Assembly: GCF_016863175.1 (NCBI RefSeq)
Contig: NZ_BOOJ01000033.1
Coordinates: 62,001-126,000, forward strand
Direction of reading: 5' to 3'
Length of the DNA: 64,000 nucleotides
Source: Paraplanobispora siamensis
GTDB lineage: Bacteria; Actinomycetota; Actinomycetes; Streptosporangiales; Streptosporangiaceae
Of this stretch, positions 33,503 through 42,677 are shown piece after piece. The notes beneath the pieces are model-generated. The model was not told where the DNA came from and ran no database searches. It saw nothing but the letters and a program-made list of their open reading frames with translations. Made by a program: the position numbers and the translations under genes. Each line of letters starts with the position of its first letter. Positions within the stretch are counted from its first letter, which is position 1.

Positions 33503-35383
33503 TCAGGTGAGCCGCCAGACCTGGAACGCCGGCCCGTCGCCGGGCAGCGTCACGGGTTCACCGGGGACGGCCCTGAGCGGGTCGGCTCCGCCGTACAGGT
33601 TGGGTGCCTCGCCGGTGAGGCCGAGGGGCGTGGCGGGCAGCCGCAGCGGCCGGTGCGGGGCGCGGGCGGCCAGGATCAGCAGCCGCTCGCGCGCGCTCTC
33701 CCGCAGGAAGCACAGCGCGTCCCCGGCGGCGTGGACCCAGCGCAGGCCGCCCCGGCGCAGGGCCTCGTGCTCGCGGCGCAGCCGGGCCAGCCGGCGGTAG
33801 CACACCATCGTGCGGCGGTCCCACCGGTCGCGCCGGTGCCAGGGGAACGGGCGGCGGGCGTCCTCCCCGAGCCGGCCCTCCATGCCGATCTCGTCGCCGG
33901 CGAACACCATGGGCGTGCCCACCATCGTGAACAGCAGGCCCGCGGCGACCTCCGCGACCTCGGCGCTGCCCACGACGGTGCGGATCCGCGCCGAGTCGTG
34001 CGAGCCCAGCAGCGACCACGAGGCGGCCGCCGAGCGCCACGGCACGGCGGCGGAGAAGGCCCGTACGGCGCGCACGAAGGACTCCGCGCCCAGCCGGGGC
34101 GTCCGCACCGGCAGCCCGAGGTGGTGGTGGTCCTGCGGTTCCGGCGAGCGCACCCACGCCCACAGCGGCCGGGTGAAGCCGGAGTAGTTCATGGTCCCGT
34201 GCCAGCCGTCGCCCGCCAGGTCGGCGGAGGCGTCGTGGCAGTGCTCGGCCAGCAGCAGCGCCTGCGGGTTGACCTGCCGCAGGGTCGCCCGCAGGCCGCG
34301 CGCGACCTCGGCGTTGACGTCCTCGGCGCCGTGCCGGCCGGCCATGTTGGCCACGTCTGCCCGCCAGCCGTCGAGCCCGTAGGGCGGGTCGAGCCACCGC
34401 CCGGCCACCGACTTCGGGCCGTCGAGCAGCCGGCGCCGCAGCTCGGCGGAGGTGTGCCGGAACTTCGGCAGGGACGGGTGGCCCAGCCAGTCGGCGTACC
34501 GGTCGCTGCGCGGGCCGGCGAAGTAGAAGAAGCGGCGCTCGGCGGCCTCCGGGTCGGCCAGCGCCCGCCGGAACCACGGGTGCGTGTCGCCGCAGTGGTT
34601 GACCGTCAGGTCGCCGAGCAGGTGCCAGCCGCGCGCGTGGACCTGCCGCGCCAGCCGTACCAGGGCCTCGTCCCCGCCCAGCAGCGGGTCCACGGCGTGG
34701 AAGCTGGAGGCGTTGTAGCGGTGGTTGGACTCGGCCGGGAAGAACGGCGTGAGATAGAGCGTGTCGACGCCGAGCGCGCCGAGGTGGTCCAGGTGCTCGG
34801 TGACGCCGTCCAGATCGCCGCCGTAGAACTGGCGGCCGGCCGCCACGCCCGTGGAGGCGACGGGGTCGTCCCACTCCGCGGGCTCGGCCCACGGCGGCGG
34901 CGGGCGCTCCGCCGCGGCGGCGGAGCGGGCGAAGCGGTCCAGGAAGATCTGGTAGACGTACCCGTCCCTGGCCCAGTCCGGCGGCGGGTCCGCGACGGAC
35001 AGCCGGAAGTCGGCGGTGTCCGGGACGTCGTGGGCGTGCACGCCCGCGCCGTTGAGCCAGCGGTAGCCGCGCGGGCCGCCGTCCAGCAGGAACCGGTAGC
35101 CGGTGACCGGGTTGCGCACGCGCAGGCCGCAGCGCCACCAGGTCTCCGCGGAGGTGACCCGGTCGACGGTGCCCGCGCAGAAGACGGGCTCGCCGTCGTG
35201 CGGGGACCTGATCCAGACCCGCTCGGCCCCGTCGCCGCGGGGCACGCGCACCAGCACCGTGACCGTGTCGCCCAGCGCCGGCGCCTCGTCGGCGACGTAC
35301 AGCGCCGCGCCGTCGTGGTGCGGCGCGTTCAGTGCCGCGCCGTCGTGGGGCGGCGCCGGCCGGGGCCGGGCGGGGGAGGTCAT
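33503..35383 (-). CDS. GH13 alpha-amylase family enzyme, cytoplasmic maltodextrin hydrolase
   Basis: The 626-residue enzyme has an N-terminal beta domain (CBM34-like, to about 120) and a GH13 barrel: DGYVYQIFLDRF, GDLTVNHCGD, nucleophile in DGWRADVANM, acid/base in LLLAEHCHD and third acid in LGSHDSARI. It lacks a signal peptide, so it should act on imported maltodextrins, as neopullulanase/cyclomaltodextrinase-type enzymes do. ATG 35383 overlaps the malG stop (ATGA). The N-terminus contains a duplicated HDGAAL motif. Confidence 0.92.
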   Translation of the reverse strand: MTSPARPRPAPPHDGAALNAPHHDGAALYVADEAPALGDTVTVLVRVPRGDGAERVWIRSPHDGEPVFCAGTVDRVTSAETWWRCGLRVRNPVTGYRFLLDGGPRGYRWLNGAGVHAHDVPDTADFRLSVADPPPDWARDGYVYQIFLDRFARSAAAAERPPPPWAEPAEWDDPVASTGVAAGRQFYGGDLDGVTEHLDHLGALGVDTLYLTPFFPAESNHRYNASSFHAVDPLLGGDEALVRLARQVHARGWHLLGDLTVNHCGDTHPWFRRALADPEAAERRFFYFAGPRSDRYADWLGHPSLPKFRHTSAELRRRLLDGPKSVAGRWLDPPYGLDGWRADVANMAGRHGAEDVNAEVARGLRATLRQVNPQALLLAEHCHDASADLAGDGWHGTMNYSGFTRPLWAWVRSPEPQDHHHLGLPVRTPRLGAESFVRAVRAFSAAVPWRSAAASWSLLGSHDSARIRTVVGSAEVAEVAAGLLFTMVGTPMVFAGDEIGMEGRLGEDARRPFPWHRRDRWDRRTMVCYRRLARLRREHEALRRGGLRWVHAAGDALCFLRESARERLLILAARAPHRPLRLPATPLGLTGEAPNLYGGADPLRAVPGEPVTLPGDGPAFQVWRLT

Positions 35384-36264
35384 CCCTTCACCGCCCCCGA
35401 GGTCAGCCCGCCGACGATGTAGCGCTGCAGGAACTGGAAGAGCACGACCGTGGGGATCGCCAGGATCACGGCGCCGGCGGAGAAGACCCCGAAGTTCGCG
35501 TTGCGCTCGCCGGAGATGAGCCCGTACAGGCCCACCGCGGCCGTCTTCGAGCTGTCGTCGGTCAGGAACACGCTGGCGATGAGGAACTCGTTCACCGTGT
35601 TGATGAAGCCGAGCAGGCCGGTGACCGCGAGGATGGGCACCACCAGCGGCAGGATGATGCCGAAGAAGATCTGCGAGTGCGTGGCGCCGTCCACCTTCGC
35701 CGACTCGTCGAGGTCCTTGGGGATGGTGTCGAAGAAGCCCTTCATCAGCCAGGTGTTGACCCCCAGCGCCCCGCCCAGGTACAGCAGGATCAGCCCCCAG
35801 GCGGTGTTCAGGCCGATGGCCGGGTACAGGTCGGTGATCTCGGCGAAGATCAGGTACAGCGCCACGATCGCCAGGAACTGCGGGAACATCTGCACCAGCA
35901 GCAGGCTGACCAGCCCGATCCGCCGTCCTTTGAACCTGTGGCGGGAGAAGGCGAAGGCGGCCGCCGCGGAGATGAACATGGACAGCACCGCCGACAGGAC
36001 CCCGATGAGCAGGGTGTTGAGGAACCACCGCGAGAACGAGGTCGTGCCGAACAGCTTGGTGAAGTTCTCCAGGCCCGTGTCGGGCGGGATGAGGGTCGAG
36101 GAGCTGAGCGTGCCCAGCGGGTTGAGCGAGGCGGAGATCACGAACAGGATCGGGAACAGGGAGAAGGCCAGCGCGAGCAGCCCGACGAGATGGCGCCAGC
36201 CGAACTGGCGGAACCAGCCGCCCTTGGCGCTGCCGAGCCGTACGACCTCGTTGGTTGCGGTCAT
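35380..36264 (-). CDS. malG: maltose/maltodextrin ABC permease MalG
   Basis: The 294-residue protein has six membrane segments and the EAA loop (DESAKVDGATHSQIFFGIIL). N-terminal LVGLLALAFSLFPILFVISA and TLSSSTLIPPD are typical of MalG. ATG 36264 overlaps the malF stop (ATGA). It pairs with MalF. Confidence 0.93.
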   Translation of the reverse strand: MTATNEVVRLGSAKGGWFRQFGWRHLVGLLALAFSLFPILFVISASLNPLGTLSSSTLIPPDTGLENFTKLFGTTSFSRWFLNTLLIGVLSAVLSMFISAAAAFAFSRHRFKGRRIGLVSLLLVQMFPQFLAIVALYLIFAEITDLYPAIGLNTAWGLILLYLGGALGVNTWLMKGFFDTIPKDLDESAKVDGATHSQIFFGIILPLVVPILAVTGLLGFINTVNEFLIASVFLTDDSSKTAAVGLYGLISGERNANFGVFSAGAVILAIPTVVLFQFLQRYIVGGLTSGAVKG

Positions 36265-37886
36265 CAGTTGATCTCCTCCAGGCTCCGTGTGCGCCGGAAG
36301 CCGATGATCGACACGGTCGCCACGATGACGAAGATGAACACCGAGACGGCCGCGGCGAAGCCGTACTGCGCCCCGGCGCCGCCGAAGGCCAGCCGGTAGG
36401 TGTAGGTGATCAGGATGTCCGTCGCCCCGGCGTTCGGGTTGTCCGGCGGGAAGGGCCCGCCGCCGCTGACCAGATAGATCCCCGCGAAGTTGTTGAAGTT
36501 GAAGGCGAAGGAGGAGATCAGCAGGGGGGCCAGGGCGATGAGCAGCAGCGGGAAGGTCACGGTGCGGAAGGCGTACAGCGGTCTGGCGCCGTCGATGGAG
36601 GCCGCCTCGGTCAGGTCGGCGGGGATCGACTGCAGGGCGCCGGTGCACACCAGGAACATGTAGTTGTAGCCCAGCCACAGCTGCACCAGCAGGACGGCGA
36701 TCTGCGCGGTCGGCGGCGTGCCGAACCAGTTGACCTCCAGGCCGGTCATCCGGTTGATCAGGCCGAACTCGGTGTTGAACATGTCCCGCCACACCAGGAG
36801 CATGACCACCGCCGGCATGGCGTACGGCAGGATGATCAGTGACCGGTAGACGCGCTGGCCGCGCATGCCCGGCCGGTTGAGGGTGATTGCGACCACCAGC
36901 CCGAGCGCGAAGGTGATCAGGACGGTGCCGCCGGCGAACACGAAGTTCCACAGCAGCATCTTCAGGAAGGAACTGCGGATCTCCTGGTCGGTCACGACGT
37001 CGGTGAAGTTGCGCAGCCCGACGTTGACCTTCCAGCCCTGGGCCAGCCGCTGCCCCTGCTGGTCGACGAAGGATCCGTCGGACTCGTCGGCCGTCCAGGT
37101 ACGCCCGGACACGGCGTCCCTGATGCAGTCGCACCCGGCCTCGTAGGTCTGCTGCGGGGCTCCCTCGAACGCCCGGGACAGGCCTTGACTGTACAGGGCC
37201 CCCGCCTGGGTGGGGACCTTGAAGGCGGCGATCTCGGGACTGCGGGCCGCGGCCTGGCCGATGGTCAGGATCGTGTACCCCTGAGCCTGCTGGATCTTGC
37301 CTGCGGGATCGGCCTGCACCGCGCCGGCGGGGAGCTCCCGCAGCCCGCCGGCCGTCCCGGCGAAGAAGGCGTCGGTGCCGGGGTCGGTCAGCAGGAAGAC
37401 GAGGTCCCCGCTCGCCGGGTCCCCGGTGGTGGCGATGGACAGGACGTAGACGGTGGAGCCCGGCACCTGCCGCACCGAGGCGTCCTGGATCGCGGTGATC
37501 GCCTCCTGTTTGGTGCCGCGGTGGCCGTCGCCGAAGTTCGTGAACGCCGTGGTGACCGTGTAGATCACCGGGACGACCTGGAAGGCGATCAGGAAGAGGG
37601 TGCCAGGGATCAGGTACTTCGCCGGGATCGCCCTGGGGGAGAGGTAGATGTAGAACAGCAGGGCCGTCACCGCCACCAGGATCCCCAGGCCGATCCAGTT
37701 GCCCTGGTCGACCAGCGGGAAGGCGGCCCACAGCGCGAGCGCCGCCGCCACGCCGAGCACGGTGATCCTGATGACGAGCCTGCCGGTGGTGACGGTGCCG
37801 TCGCCGCCGCTCAGGCCGAACCGGGGCCGGCGGTGGCCGGGCTCGTGGGAGGCGCGTTCCTCGGAGATCTCAGTTGTGTCGGACAT
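36264..37886 (-). CDS. malF: maltose/maltodextrin ABC permease MalF
   Basis: The 540-residue permease has two N-terminal membrane helices (about 40-85), a third at about 95, then a large extracytoplasmic domain (about 115-300) comparable to the MalF P2 loop, then the transport core with the EAA loop (TEAASIDGARPLYAFRTVTF). The loop may contact MalE. It is 28 bp downstream of malE. Confidence 0.93.
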   Translation of the reverse strand: MSDTTEISEERASHEPGHRRPRFGLSGGDGTVTTGRLVIRITVLGVAAALALWAAFPLVDQGNWIGLGILVAVTALLFYIYLSPRAIPAKYLIPGTLFLIAFQVVPVIYTVTTAFTNFGDGHRGTKQEAITAIQDASVRQVPGSTVYVLSIATTGDPASGDLVFLLTDPGTDAFFAGTAGGLRELPAGAVQADPAGKIQQAQGYTILTIGQAAARSPEIAAFKVPTQAGALYSQGLSRAFEGAPQQTYEAGCDCIRDAVSGRTWTADESDGSFVDQQGQRLAQGWKVNVGLRNFTDVVTDQEIRSSFLKMLLWNFVFAGGTVLITFALGLVVAITLNRPGMRGQRVYRSLIILPYAMPAVVMLLVWRDMFNTEFGLINRMTGLEVNWFGTPPTAQIAVLLVQLWLGYNYMFLVCTGALQSIPADLTEAASIDGARPLYAFRTVTFPLLLIALAPLLISSFAFNFNNFAGIYLVSGGGPFPPDNPNAGATDILITYTYRLAFGGAGAQYGFAAAVSVFIFVIVATVSIIGFRRTRSLEEIN

Positions 37887-37914
37887 GACGCTCTCCTGGG
37901 CCGGGGTGTCCCGG

Positions 37915-39198
37915 CTACTCGATCGCCGACTGGATCGTCTCGGCCGCCGACTGCGTGGTGCCGGCGGGGTCGGCGCCGCCGACCACCGCGGCGATGGCCT
38001 TGCCCCACGGGTCCCAGACCGCGTTCATGGCGGGGATCGCCGGCATGATGTCGCCGCCCTCGCCGGCGGACAGCAGCTTCGGCAGGTCCTCGTCGGTGGT
38101 CTTGGCCTGGTCGAAGGCGGCGATCAGCGCCGGCGGGCGCGGGTCGGCCCGGTAGAAGGCGAGGGCGACGTCGGGCTGGGCGAAGTAGTTGGTCGCGAAC
38201 TCCTGGGCGAGGACCTTGCTGGGGCCCTTGGAGGCGACGAACAGGGCCTGCACGCCGACGAACGGCTTGGCCCGGGTGTCGCCGAAGCCGGGGACGGGGG
38301 AGATGTCGTAGTCGATCCCGGCCTTCTGGATCTCGGAGATGAACCAGGGGCCGCCCACGAGGAAGGCGCTCTTGCCGCCGGTGAACACGCTCGCCACGTT
38401 GTCGGTCCCGATGGAGCGCTTGAGCACCCCCTCGCCCTTCTCTCCGTACCTGGCGAAGTTCTCCATCGCCTCGGCCGCTTCGGGCCTGGCCAGGCCGAGG
38501 TCGCCGGGGTCGTAGTCGCCGTCGTCCGCCTGGCCGAACAGGTAGCCGCCGCCGGCGGTGTACAGCGGGTAGCCGTAGTAGGCGTCGCCGTTCTGGCCCA
38601 CCGGGAAGGCCAGGACCTCCGACACCTTGCCCTCGCTCTTGAGCCTCTTGCCCGCGGCCACCAGATCCTCGAAGGACTCGGGCGCGTCCGGGGCGAGGTC
38701 GGTGTTGCGGAAGAGCACCACGTTCTCCAGCGCGAAGGGGATGCCGTAGATCTGGCCGTCGAACGTCACGCCCTTGAGCGCCAGGGCGTTGAAGGCGGCC
38801 TTCTGGTCCTCGGTCATCGTGATCGGGTCGATCGCGCCGTTGCGGACCAGGTTGCCGATCCAGTCGTGCGCGCCCATCACCAGGTCCGGGGCCTTGCCGC
38901 CCTGCGAGGCGGTGACGAAGTCGACCTGCCTGGTCTCTCCCGGCACGGTCTGGATCCTCACCGTGACCCCGGTCTCCTTGGAGAACCTGTCGGCGGCGGC
39001 CTTCAGGGCCGGGGCCCGCTTGTCGTCGGTCCAGATGGTCAGGGTGCCGCCGCCCTCGCTCTGCGACGCCGCGCGGCCGGTGCCGGCGCCGCCCTGGCCG
39101 CAGGCCGCGACCGCCAGCAGGATCCCGGCCAGCAGTACCGCCGGCAGCCTGCCCCCCGGCGTGCCCCCCGGCGTGTCCCGTCGTGTGCGCAGCCGCAT
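37915..39198 (-). CDS. malE: maltose/maltodextrin-binding lipoprotein MalE
   Basis: The 427-residue protein has a lipoprotein signal with Cys33 (LAVAACGQG) and a MalE-like fold (LTIWTDDKRAPALKAAADRF, PDLVMGAHDWIGNLVRNG, YGIPFALENVVLFRN, AFLVGGPWFISEIQ, NAVWDPWGKAI). As a Gram-positive lipoprotein it captures maltodextrins outside the membrane. It is the first gene of the operon and divergent from a LacI gene, with operator-like palindromes between. Confidence 0.93.
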   Translation of the reverse strand: MRLRTRRDTPGGTPGGRLPAVLLAGILLAVAACGQGGAGTGRAASQSEGGGTLTIWTDDKRAPALKAAADRFSKETGVTVRIQTVPGETRQVDFVTASQGGKAPDLVMGAHDWIGNLVRNGAIDPITMTEDQKAAFNALALKGVTFDGQIYGIPFALENVVLFRNTDLAPDAPESFEDLVAAGKRLKSEGKVSEVLAFPVGQNGDAYYGYPLYTAGGGYLFGQADDGDYDPGDLGLARPEAAEAMENFARYGEKGEGVLKRSIGTDNVASVFTGGKSAFLVGGPWFISEIQKAGIDYDISPVPGFGDTRAKPFVGVQALFVASKGPSKVLAQEFATNYFAQPDVALAFYRADPRPPALIAAFDQAKTTDEDLPKLLSAGEGGDIMPAIPAMNAVWDPWGKAIAAVVGGADPAGTTQSAAETIQSAIE

Positions 39199-39239
39199 GT
39201 CATCGCTCCTCGGCGCACGGGAGAGTGGGTTTCACATCT

Positions 39240-39305
39240 GCTAAACCCTGTTAGCCCGACCGTCCTCCGCCATTTCCGGAGTGTCAATAGACCGTTGCGC
39301 AATCG
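39240..39305. promoter_or_regulatory. two LacI-type palindromes between malE and its regulator
   Basis: GCTAA-N6-TTAGC at 39240-39255 and CCGTTGCGCAATCG at 39292-39305 (core TTGCGCAA) lie in the 132-bp divergent region. TTGCGCAA-centred sites are typical for MalR-like LacI proteins. Confidence 0.55.
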
Positions 39306-39330
39306 TTTCCGGTATGCCGATCATGGTCGG

Positions 39331-40356
39331 ATGACGCAACACCGCGCGACGCTGACGGAGGTGGCCCGGCGGGCGGGTGTCTCCCCCACGACGGCCTCCT
39401 TCGTCATGACCGGGCGCACCGACATGCGGATCTCCGTGGAGACCCGCGACCGGGTCCTGCGGGTCGCACACGAACTGAACTACCGGCCCAACCTGATGGC
39501 GCGCAGCCTGCGCAGCAAGGTGACCCAGACGATCGCGCTGATCTCCGACACGATCGCCACCGAGCAGTACGCCGGGCAGATCGTGTACGGCAGCCTGGCC
39601 GCCGCCGCCGAACGCCGGCACCTGCTGTTCATATGCGAGACGGAGGGCGATCCCGTCCTGGAGGAACGCCTGATCAACGACCTGCTGGACCGTCAGGTCG
39701 ACGGGTTCATCTACGCCACCATGTACACCCGGCGGGCGCGCGTCCCGCGCAGCCTGCGCGGCCAGCGGCTGGTCCTGCTCAACTGCGCGGCGGGGCGGGA
39801 GATCCCGGCCGTGGTCCCCGACGAGGTGGGAGCGGGCCGTACGGCGGCGCAGGCGCTGATCGACGCCGGGCACCGGGATGGCATCCACCTGGTCGGCGAG
39901 CGGGCCCCGCACCTGATCGCCGGCAGCGAGCGCATCCAGGGCATCGAGGCCGCCCTGGGCGCGGCGGGGGTCTCCCTGGCCGGATCGGTGGACTGCGCCT
40001 GGTGGCCCGAGTCGGCCTACGAGGCCATGGCGGCCTTCCTGGCGGCCGGACACCTCCCCAAGGCGCTGATCTGCATGAACGACCGGGTCGCCCTCGGCGC
40101 CTACCAGGCGCTGCAGGAGGCGGGGCTGGGCATCCCGGAGGACGTCTCGGTCGTCTCCTTCGACGACTCCGACCTCGCCACCTGGCTACGGCCGCAGCTC
40201 ACCAGCGTCGCCCTGCCGCACCAGTGGCTCGGCCGGCGGGCCGTGGAGATCCTGCTCGGCGAAGCGGAGCACGAGGGGGTCGAGCGTCTGCCCATGCCGT
40301 TGCGTCACCGCTCATCCGTGGCTTCTCCGAGGGGGCGGTCCGGGAGGGATGGTTAA
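39331..40356 (+). CDS. LacI-family regulator of the maltose operon
   Basis: The 341-residue protein has a LacI HTH and hinge helix (TLTEVARRAGVSPTTASFVM, RVLRVAHELNYRPNLMARSL) and a sugar-binding core. The unusual FVMTGRTD replaces the common RVLNG hinge approach. Divergence from malE makes control of maltodextrin uptake likely. Its stop codon lies within a perfect 12-bp palindrome (40352-40363) that belongs to the next regulon. The ribosome site is weak. Confidence 0.87.
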   Translation: MTQHRATLTEVARRAGVSPTTASFVMTGRTDMRISVETRDRVLRVAHELNYRPNLMARSLRSKVTQTIALISDTIATEQYAGQIVYGSLAAAAERRHLLFICETEGDPVLEERLINDLLDRQVDGFIYATMYTRRARVPRSLRGQRLVLLNCAAGREIPAVVPDEVGAGRTAAQALIDAGHRDGIHLVGERAPHLIAGSERIQGIEAALGAAGVSLAGSVDCAWWPESAYEAMAAFLAAGHLPKALICMNDRVALGAYQALQEAGLGIPEDVSVVSFDDSDLATWLRPQLTSVALPHQWLGRRAVEILLGEAEHEGVERLPMPLRHRSSVASPRGRSGRDG

Positions 40357-40363
40357 CGTTAAC
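40352..40363. promoter_or_regulatory. LacI-type operator O1 (arabinose regulon)
   Basis: GTTAACGTTAAC is a perfect 12-bp palindrome overlapping the stop codon of the upstream LacI gene. It matches the core of the sites at 40474, 41580 and 46562. Confidence 0.55.
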
Positions 40364-40473
40364 AATGCTGACCGCGACAACGGTAGGAACCCGGAGGCTC
40401 CTCGTCAAGAGGGGTTAACGGGGTGTTTCCATGTGACCAGACCGTAACCGGCGAACTCCTTGACGACACCCGT

Positions 40474-40487
40474 TGTTAACGTTCACA
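40474..40487. promoter_or_regulatory. LacI-type operator O2 upstream of the arabinose regulator
   Basis: TGTTAACGTTCACA lies 30 bp before the GTG start of the LacI gene. It is the pattern TGTTA-RCGY-TMACA seen four times in this regulon, supporting autoregulation. Confidence 0.65.
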
Positions 40488-40516
40488 GTCACTCCAAGCC
40501 AGGAAAGGAAGTGACC

Positions 40517-41539
40517 GTGAGTTCGAGGCAGGAGCGCCGCTCCCCGGTGATGGCCGATGTGGCCAGGGTGGCCGGTGTGTCCCACCAGACCGTCTCCCGC
40601 GTGCTCAACGATCACCCCAACGTGCGCACCGAGACCCGCACCCGGGTCCTGGCCGCGATCGACCAGCTCGGCTACCGCCGCAACCTCGTCGCCCGCGCAC
40701 TCGTCACCCGCCACTCGCGCACGCTCGGCGTGGTCAGCTTCGACACCACCCTGTACGGCCCGGCCAGCACGGTCTACGGGATCGAGCAGGCGGCCAGGGC
40801 GGCCGGCTACTTCGTCAGCATCGTCAGCCTGCGCACCATCGACAGGGCCGGTGTGCGCGAGGCCCTGGACTATCTCGCCGAGCAGGGCGTCGACGGCATC
40901 GTCGTGGTCGCGCCGCAGCGCTCGGCGGCCAGCGCGCTGGCCGACCTGCCGCCCGGCGTCCCGGCCGTCGCCGTCGAAGGCGACCACGGCGGGGACGTCA
41001 GCGTGGTCAGCGTCGACCAGTTCGAGGGTGCCCGCCTGGCGACCGAGCACCTGATCGGCCTGGGCCACGAGACGGTCTGGCACGTGCGGGGGCCGCTGGA
41101 CTGGCTGGAGGCCGAAGGACGGATCGCCGGCTGGCGGGCCGCCCTGAACATGGCCGGTCGGCCGGTCCCCGAGCCGCTGCCCGGCGATTGGAGCCCGCGC
41201 TCGGGCTACGAGGCCGGACGGCTGCTGGCCCGGATACCGGAGGTCACCGCCGTGTTCGTGGCCAACGACCAGATGGCGCTCGGCGTGCTGCGGGCGTTCG
41301 CCGAGGCGGGCGTCGACGTGCCCGGACGCATCAGCGTCGCCGGGTTCGACGACGTCCCGGAGTCGGAGTTCTTCTCTCCGCCGCTCACCACGGTCCGCCA
41401 GGACTTCGGGGCGGTGGGCAGGCACAGCATCGCGATGTTGCTCAAGCAGATCGAGGAGGGTCAGGCGCGGTCCCGCGAACGATTCGTCGTCCCGCCGGAG
41501 TTCAAAGTCAGGGCCAGCACCTCGTCGGCCCGGCGATAG
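40517..41539 (+). CDS. LacI-family regulator of the arabinose regulon
   Basis: The 340-residue protein has a LacI HTH (MADVARVAGVSHQTVSRVLND, RVLAAIDQLGYRRNLVARAL) and a periplasmic-binding-protein-like core (TTLYGPASTVYGIEQAARAAGY, VVAPQRSAAS, FVANDQMALGVLRAFAEAG, DDVPESEFFSPPLTTVRQDF). GTG 40517 follows AGGAAAGGAA. It precedes a furanose transporter and araBDA, and matching operators occur at 40474, 41580 and 46562. It is the functional equivalent of an arabinose repressor, though not of the GntR-hybrid AraR type. Confidence 0.9.
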   Translation: MSSRQERRSPVMADVARVAGVSHQTVSRVLNDHPNVRTETRTRVLAAIDQLGYRRNLVARALVTRHSRTLGVVSFDTTLYGPASTVYGIEQAARAAGYFVSIVSLRTIDRAGVREALDYLAEQGVDGIVVVAPQRSAASALADLPPGVPAVAVEGDHGGDVSVVSVDQFEGARLATEHLIGLGHETVWHVRGPLDWLEAEGRIAGWRAALNMAGRPVPEPLPGDWSPRSGYEAGRLLARIPEVTAVFVANDQMALGVLRAFAEAGVDVPGRISVAGFDDVPESEFFSPPLTTVRQDFGAVGRHSIAMLLKQIEEGQARSRERFVVPPEFKVRASTSSARR

Positions 41540-41579
41540 CCGTACAGGAAGAAACAGGGCGCCACAACTCCGCTGTAGG

Positions 41580-41593
41580 TGTTAGCGCTCACA
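41580..41593. promoter_or_regulatory. LacI-type operator O3 before the transporter operon
   Basis: TGTTAGCGCTCACA sits 22 bp before the start of the binding-protein gene, overlapping the promoter-proximal leader. It is the exact reverse complement of O4 at 46562-46575. Confidence 0.7.
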
Positions 41594-41614
41594 TAAAGGA
41601 AGGAACCCCCCACA

Positions 41615-42610
41615 GTGTTGAAGAAGATGTCCGTGCTTCTGCTGACCGGAGCCGTCGCCATGACGATGGCCGGCTGCGGCGGCGGTGGCAACGACAGCGC
41701 CACCACCGGGTCGGGCGGCGGCAGCGGTGACAACACCATCACCATGGGCTTCTCCCAGGTCGGCGCGGAGAGCGGCTGGCGTACCGCCAACACCAAGTCC
41801 GTGCAGGACTCGGCCAAGACGGCCGGCATCGAGCTGAAGTTCTCCGACGCGCAGCAGAAGCAGGAGAACCAGATCAAGGCGATCCGCTCGTACATCCAGC
41901 AGAAGGTCGACGTCATCGCCTTCTCGCCGGTCGTCGAGTCCGGCTGGGACACCGTGCTGAAGGAGGCCCAGAACGCCAAGATCCCGGTGATCCTCACCGA
42001 CCGCGCGGTGGACTCCAAGGACACCAGCCTCTACAAGACCTTCCTCGGCTCGGACTTCGTGGAGGAGGGCAAGAAGGCCGGTCAGTGGCTGGTGGAGGAG
42101 TACAAGGACTCCACCGACACGGTGAACATCGTCGAGCTGCAGGGCACCACCGGCTCGGCCCCGGCCAACGACCGCAAGGCGGGCTTCGCCGAGGTCATCG
42201 GATCGGACCCCAAGTTCAAGATCATCGCCTCGCAGACCGGTGACTTCACCCGCGCCAAGGGCAAGGAGGTCATGGAGGCCTTCCTGAAGTCCAACCCGGA
42301 CATCGACGTGCTGTACGCGCACAACGACGACATGGGTCTGGGTGCGATCGAGGCGATCGAGGGCGCGGGCAAGGTCCCGGGCAAGGACATCAAGATCATC
42401 ACGGTCGACGCCGTCAAGGACGGCATGCAGGCGCTGGCCGACGGGAAGATCAACTTCATCGTCGAGTGCAGCCCGCTGCTCGGCCCGCAACTGATGGACC
42501 TCGCCAAGAAGGTCGTCGCGGGGGAGCAGGTGCCCGCCCGCGTGGTGACCGAGGAGACCACCTTCACCCAGGAGCAGGCCAAGGAAGCCCTGCCCACCCG
42601 CCAGTACTGA
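41615..42610 (+). CDS. ytfQ: YtfQ-like furanose-binding lipoprotein
   Basis: The 331-residue protein has a lipobox with Cys21 (TMAGCGGGG). The mature part is very close to E. coli YtfQ, the galactofuranose-binding protein: MGFSQVGAESGWRTANT, QQKQENQIKAIRSYIQQKVD, VELQGTTGSAPANDRKAGFA, SQTGDFTRAKGKEVMEAFLK, YAHNDDMGLGAIEAI. In the araBDA context the ligand is probably arabinofuranose. Start GTG 41615 has AAGGAAGGAA upstream. Confidence 0.9.
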   Translation: MLKKMSVLLLTGAVAMTMAGCGGGGNDSATTGSGGGSGDNTITMGFSQVGAESGWRTANTKSVQDSAKTAGIELKFSDAQQKQENQIKAIRSYIQQKVDVIAFSPVVESGWDTVLKEAQNAKIPVILTDRAVDSKDTSLYKTFLGSDFVEEGKKAGQWLVEEYKDSTDTVNIVELQGTTGSAPANDRKAGFAEVIGSDPKFKIIASQTGDFTRAKGKEVMEAFLKSNPDIDVLYAHNDDMGLGAIEAIEGAGKVPGKDIKIITVDAVKDGMQALADGKINFIVECSPLLGPQLMDLAKKVVAGEQVPARVVTEETTFTQEQAKEALPTRQY

Positions 42611-42617
42611 TGACCCG

Positions 42618-42654
42618 ACGGGTCGCTCCGAACTCGCACTTCGGAGCGGCCCGT
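42618..42654. terminator. intercistronic hairpin between ytfQ and ytfR
   Basis: ACGGGTCGCTCCGAA pairs with TTCGGAGCGGCCCGT over 15 positions, one a G-U wobble, around a 7-nt loop. A hairpin here is common where the binding protein must be made in excess over the membrane components, through partial termination or RNA stabilisation. Confidence 0.65.
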
Positions 42655-42677
42655 TCCCCCCGAGGAAGGGACGCCGC

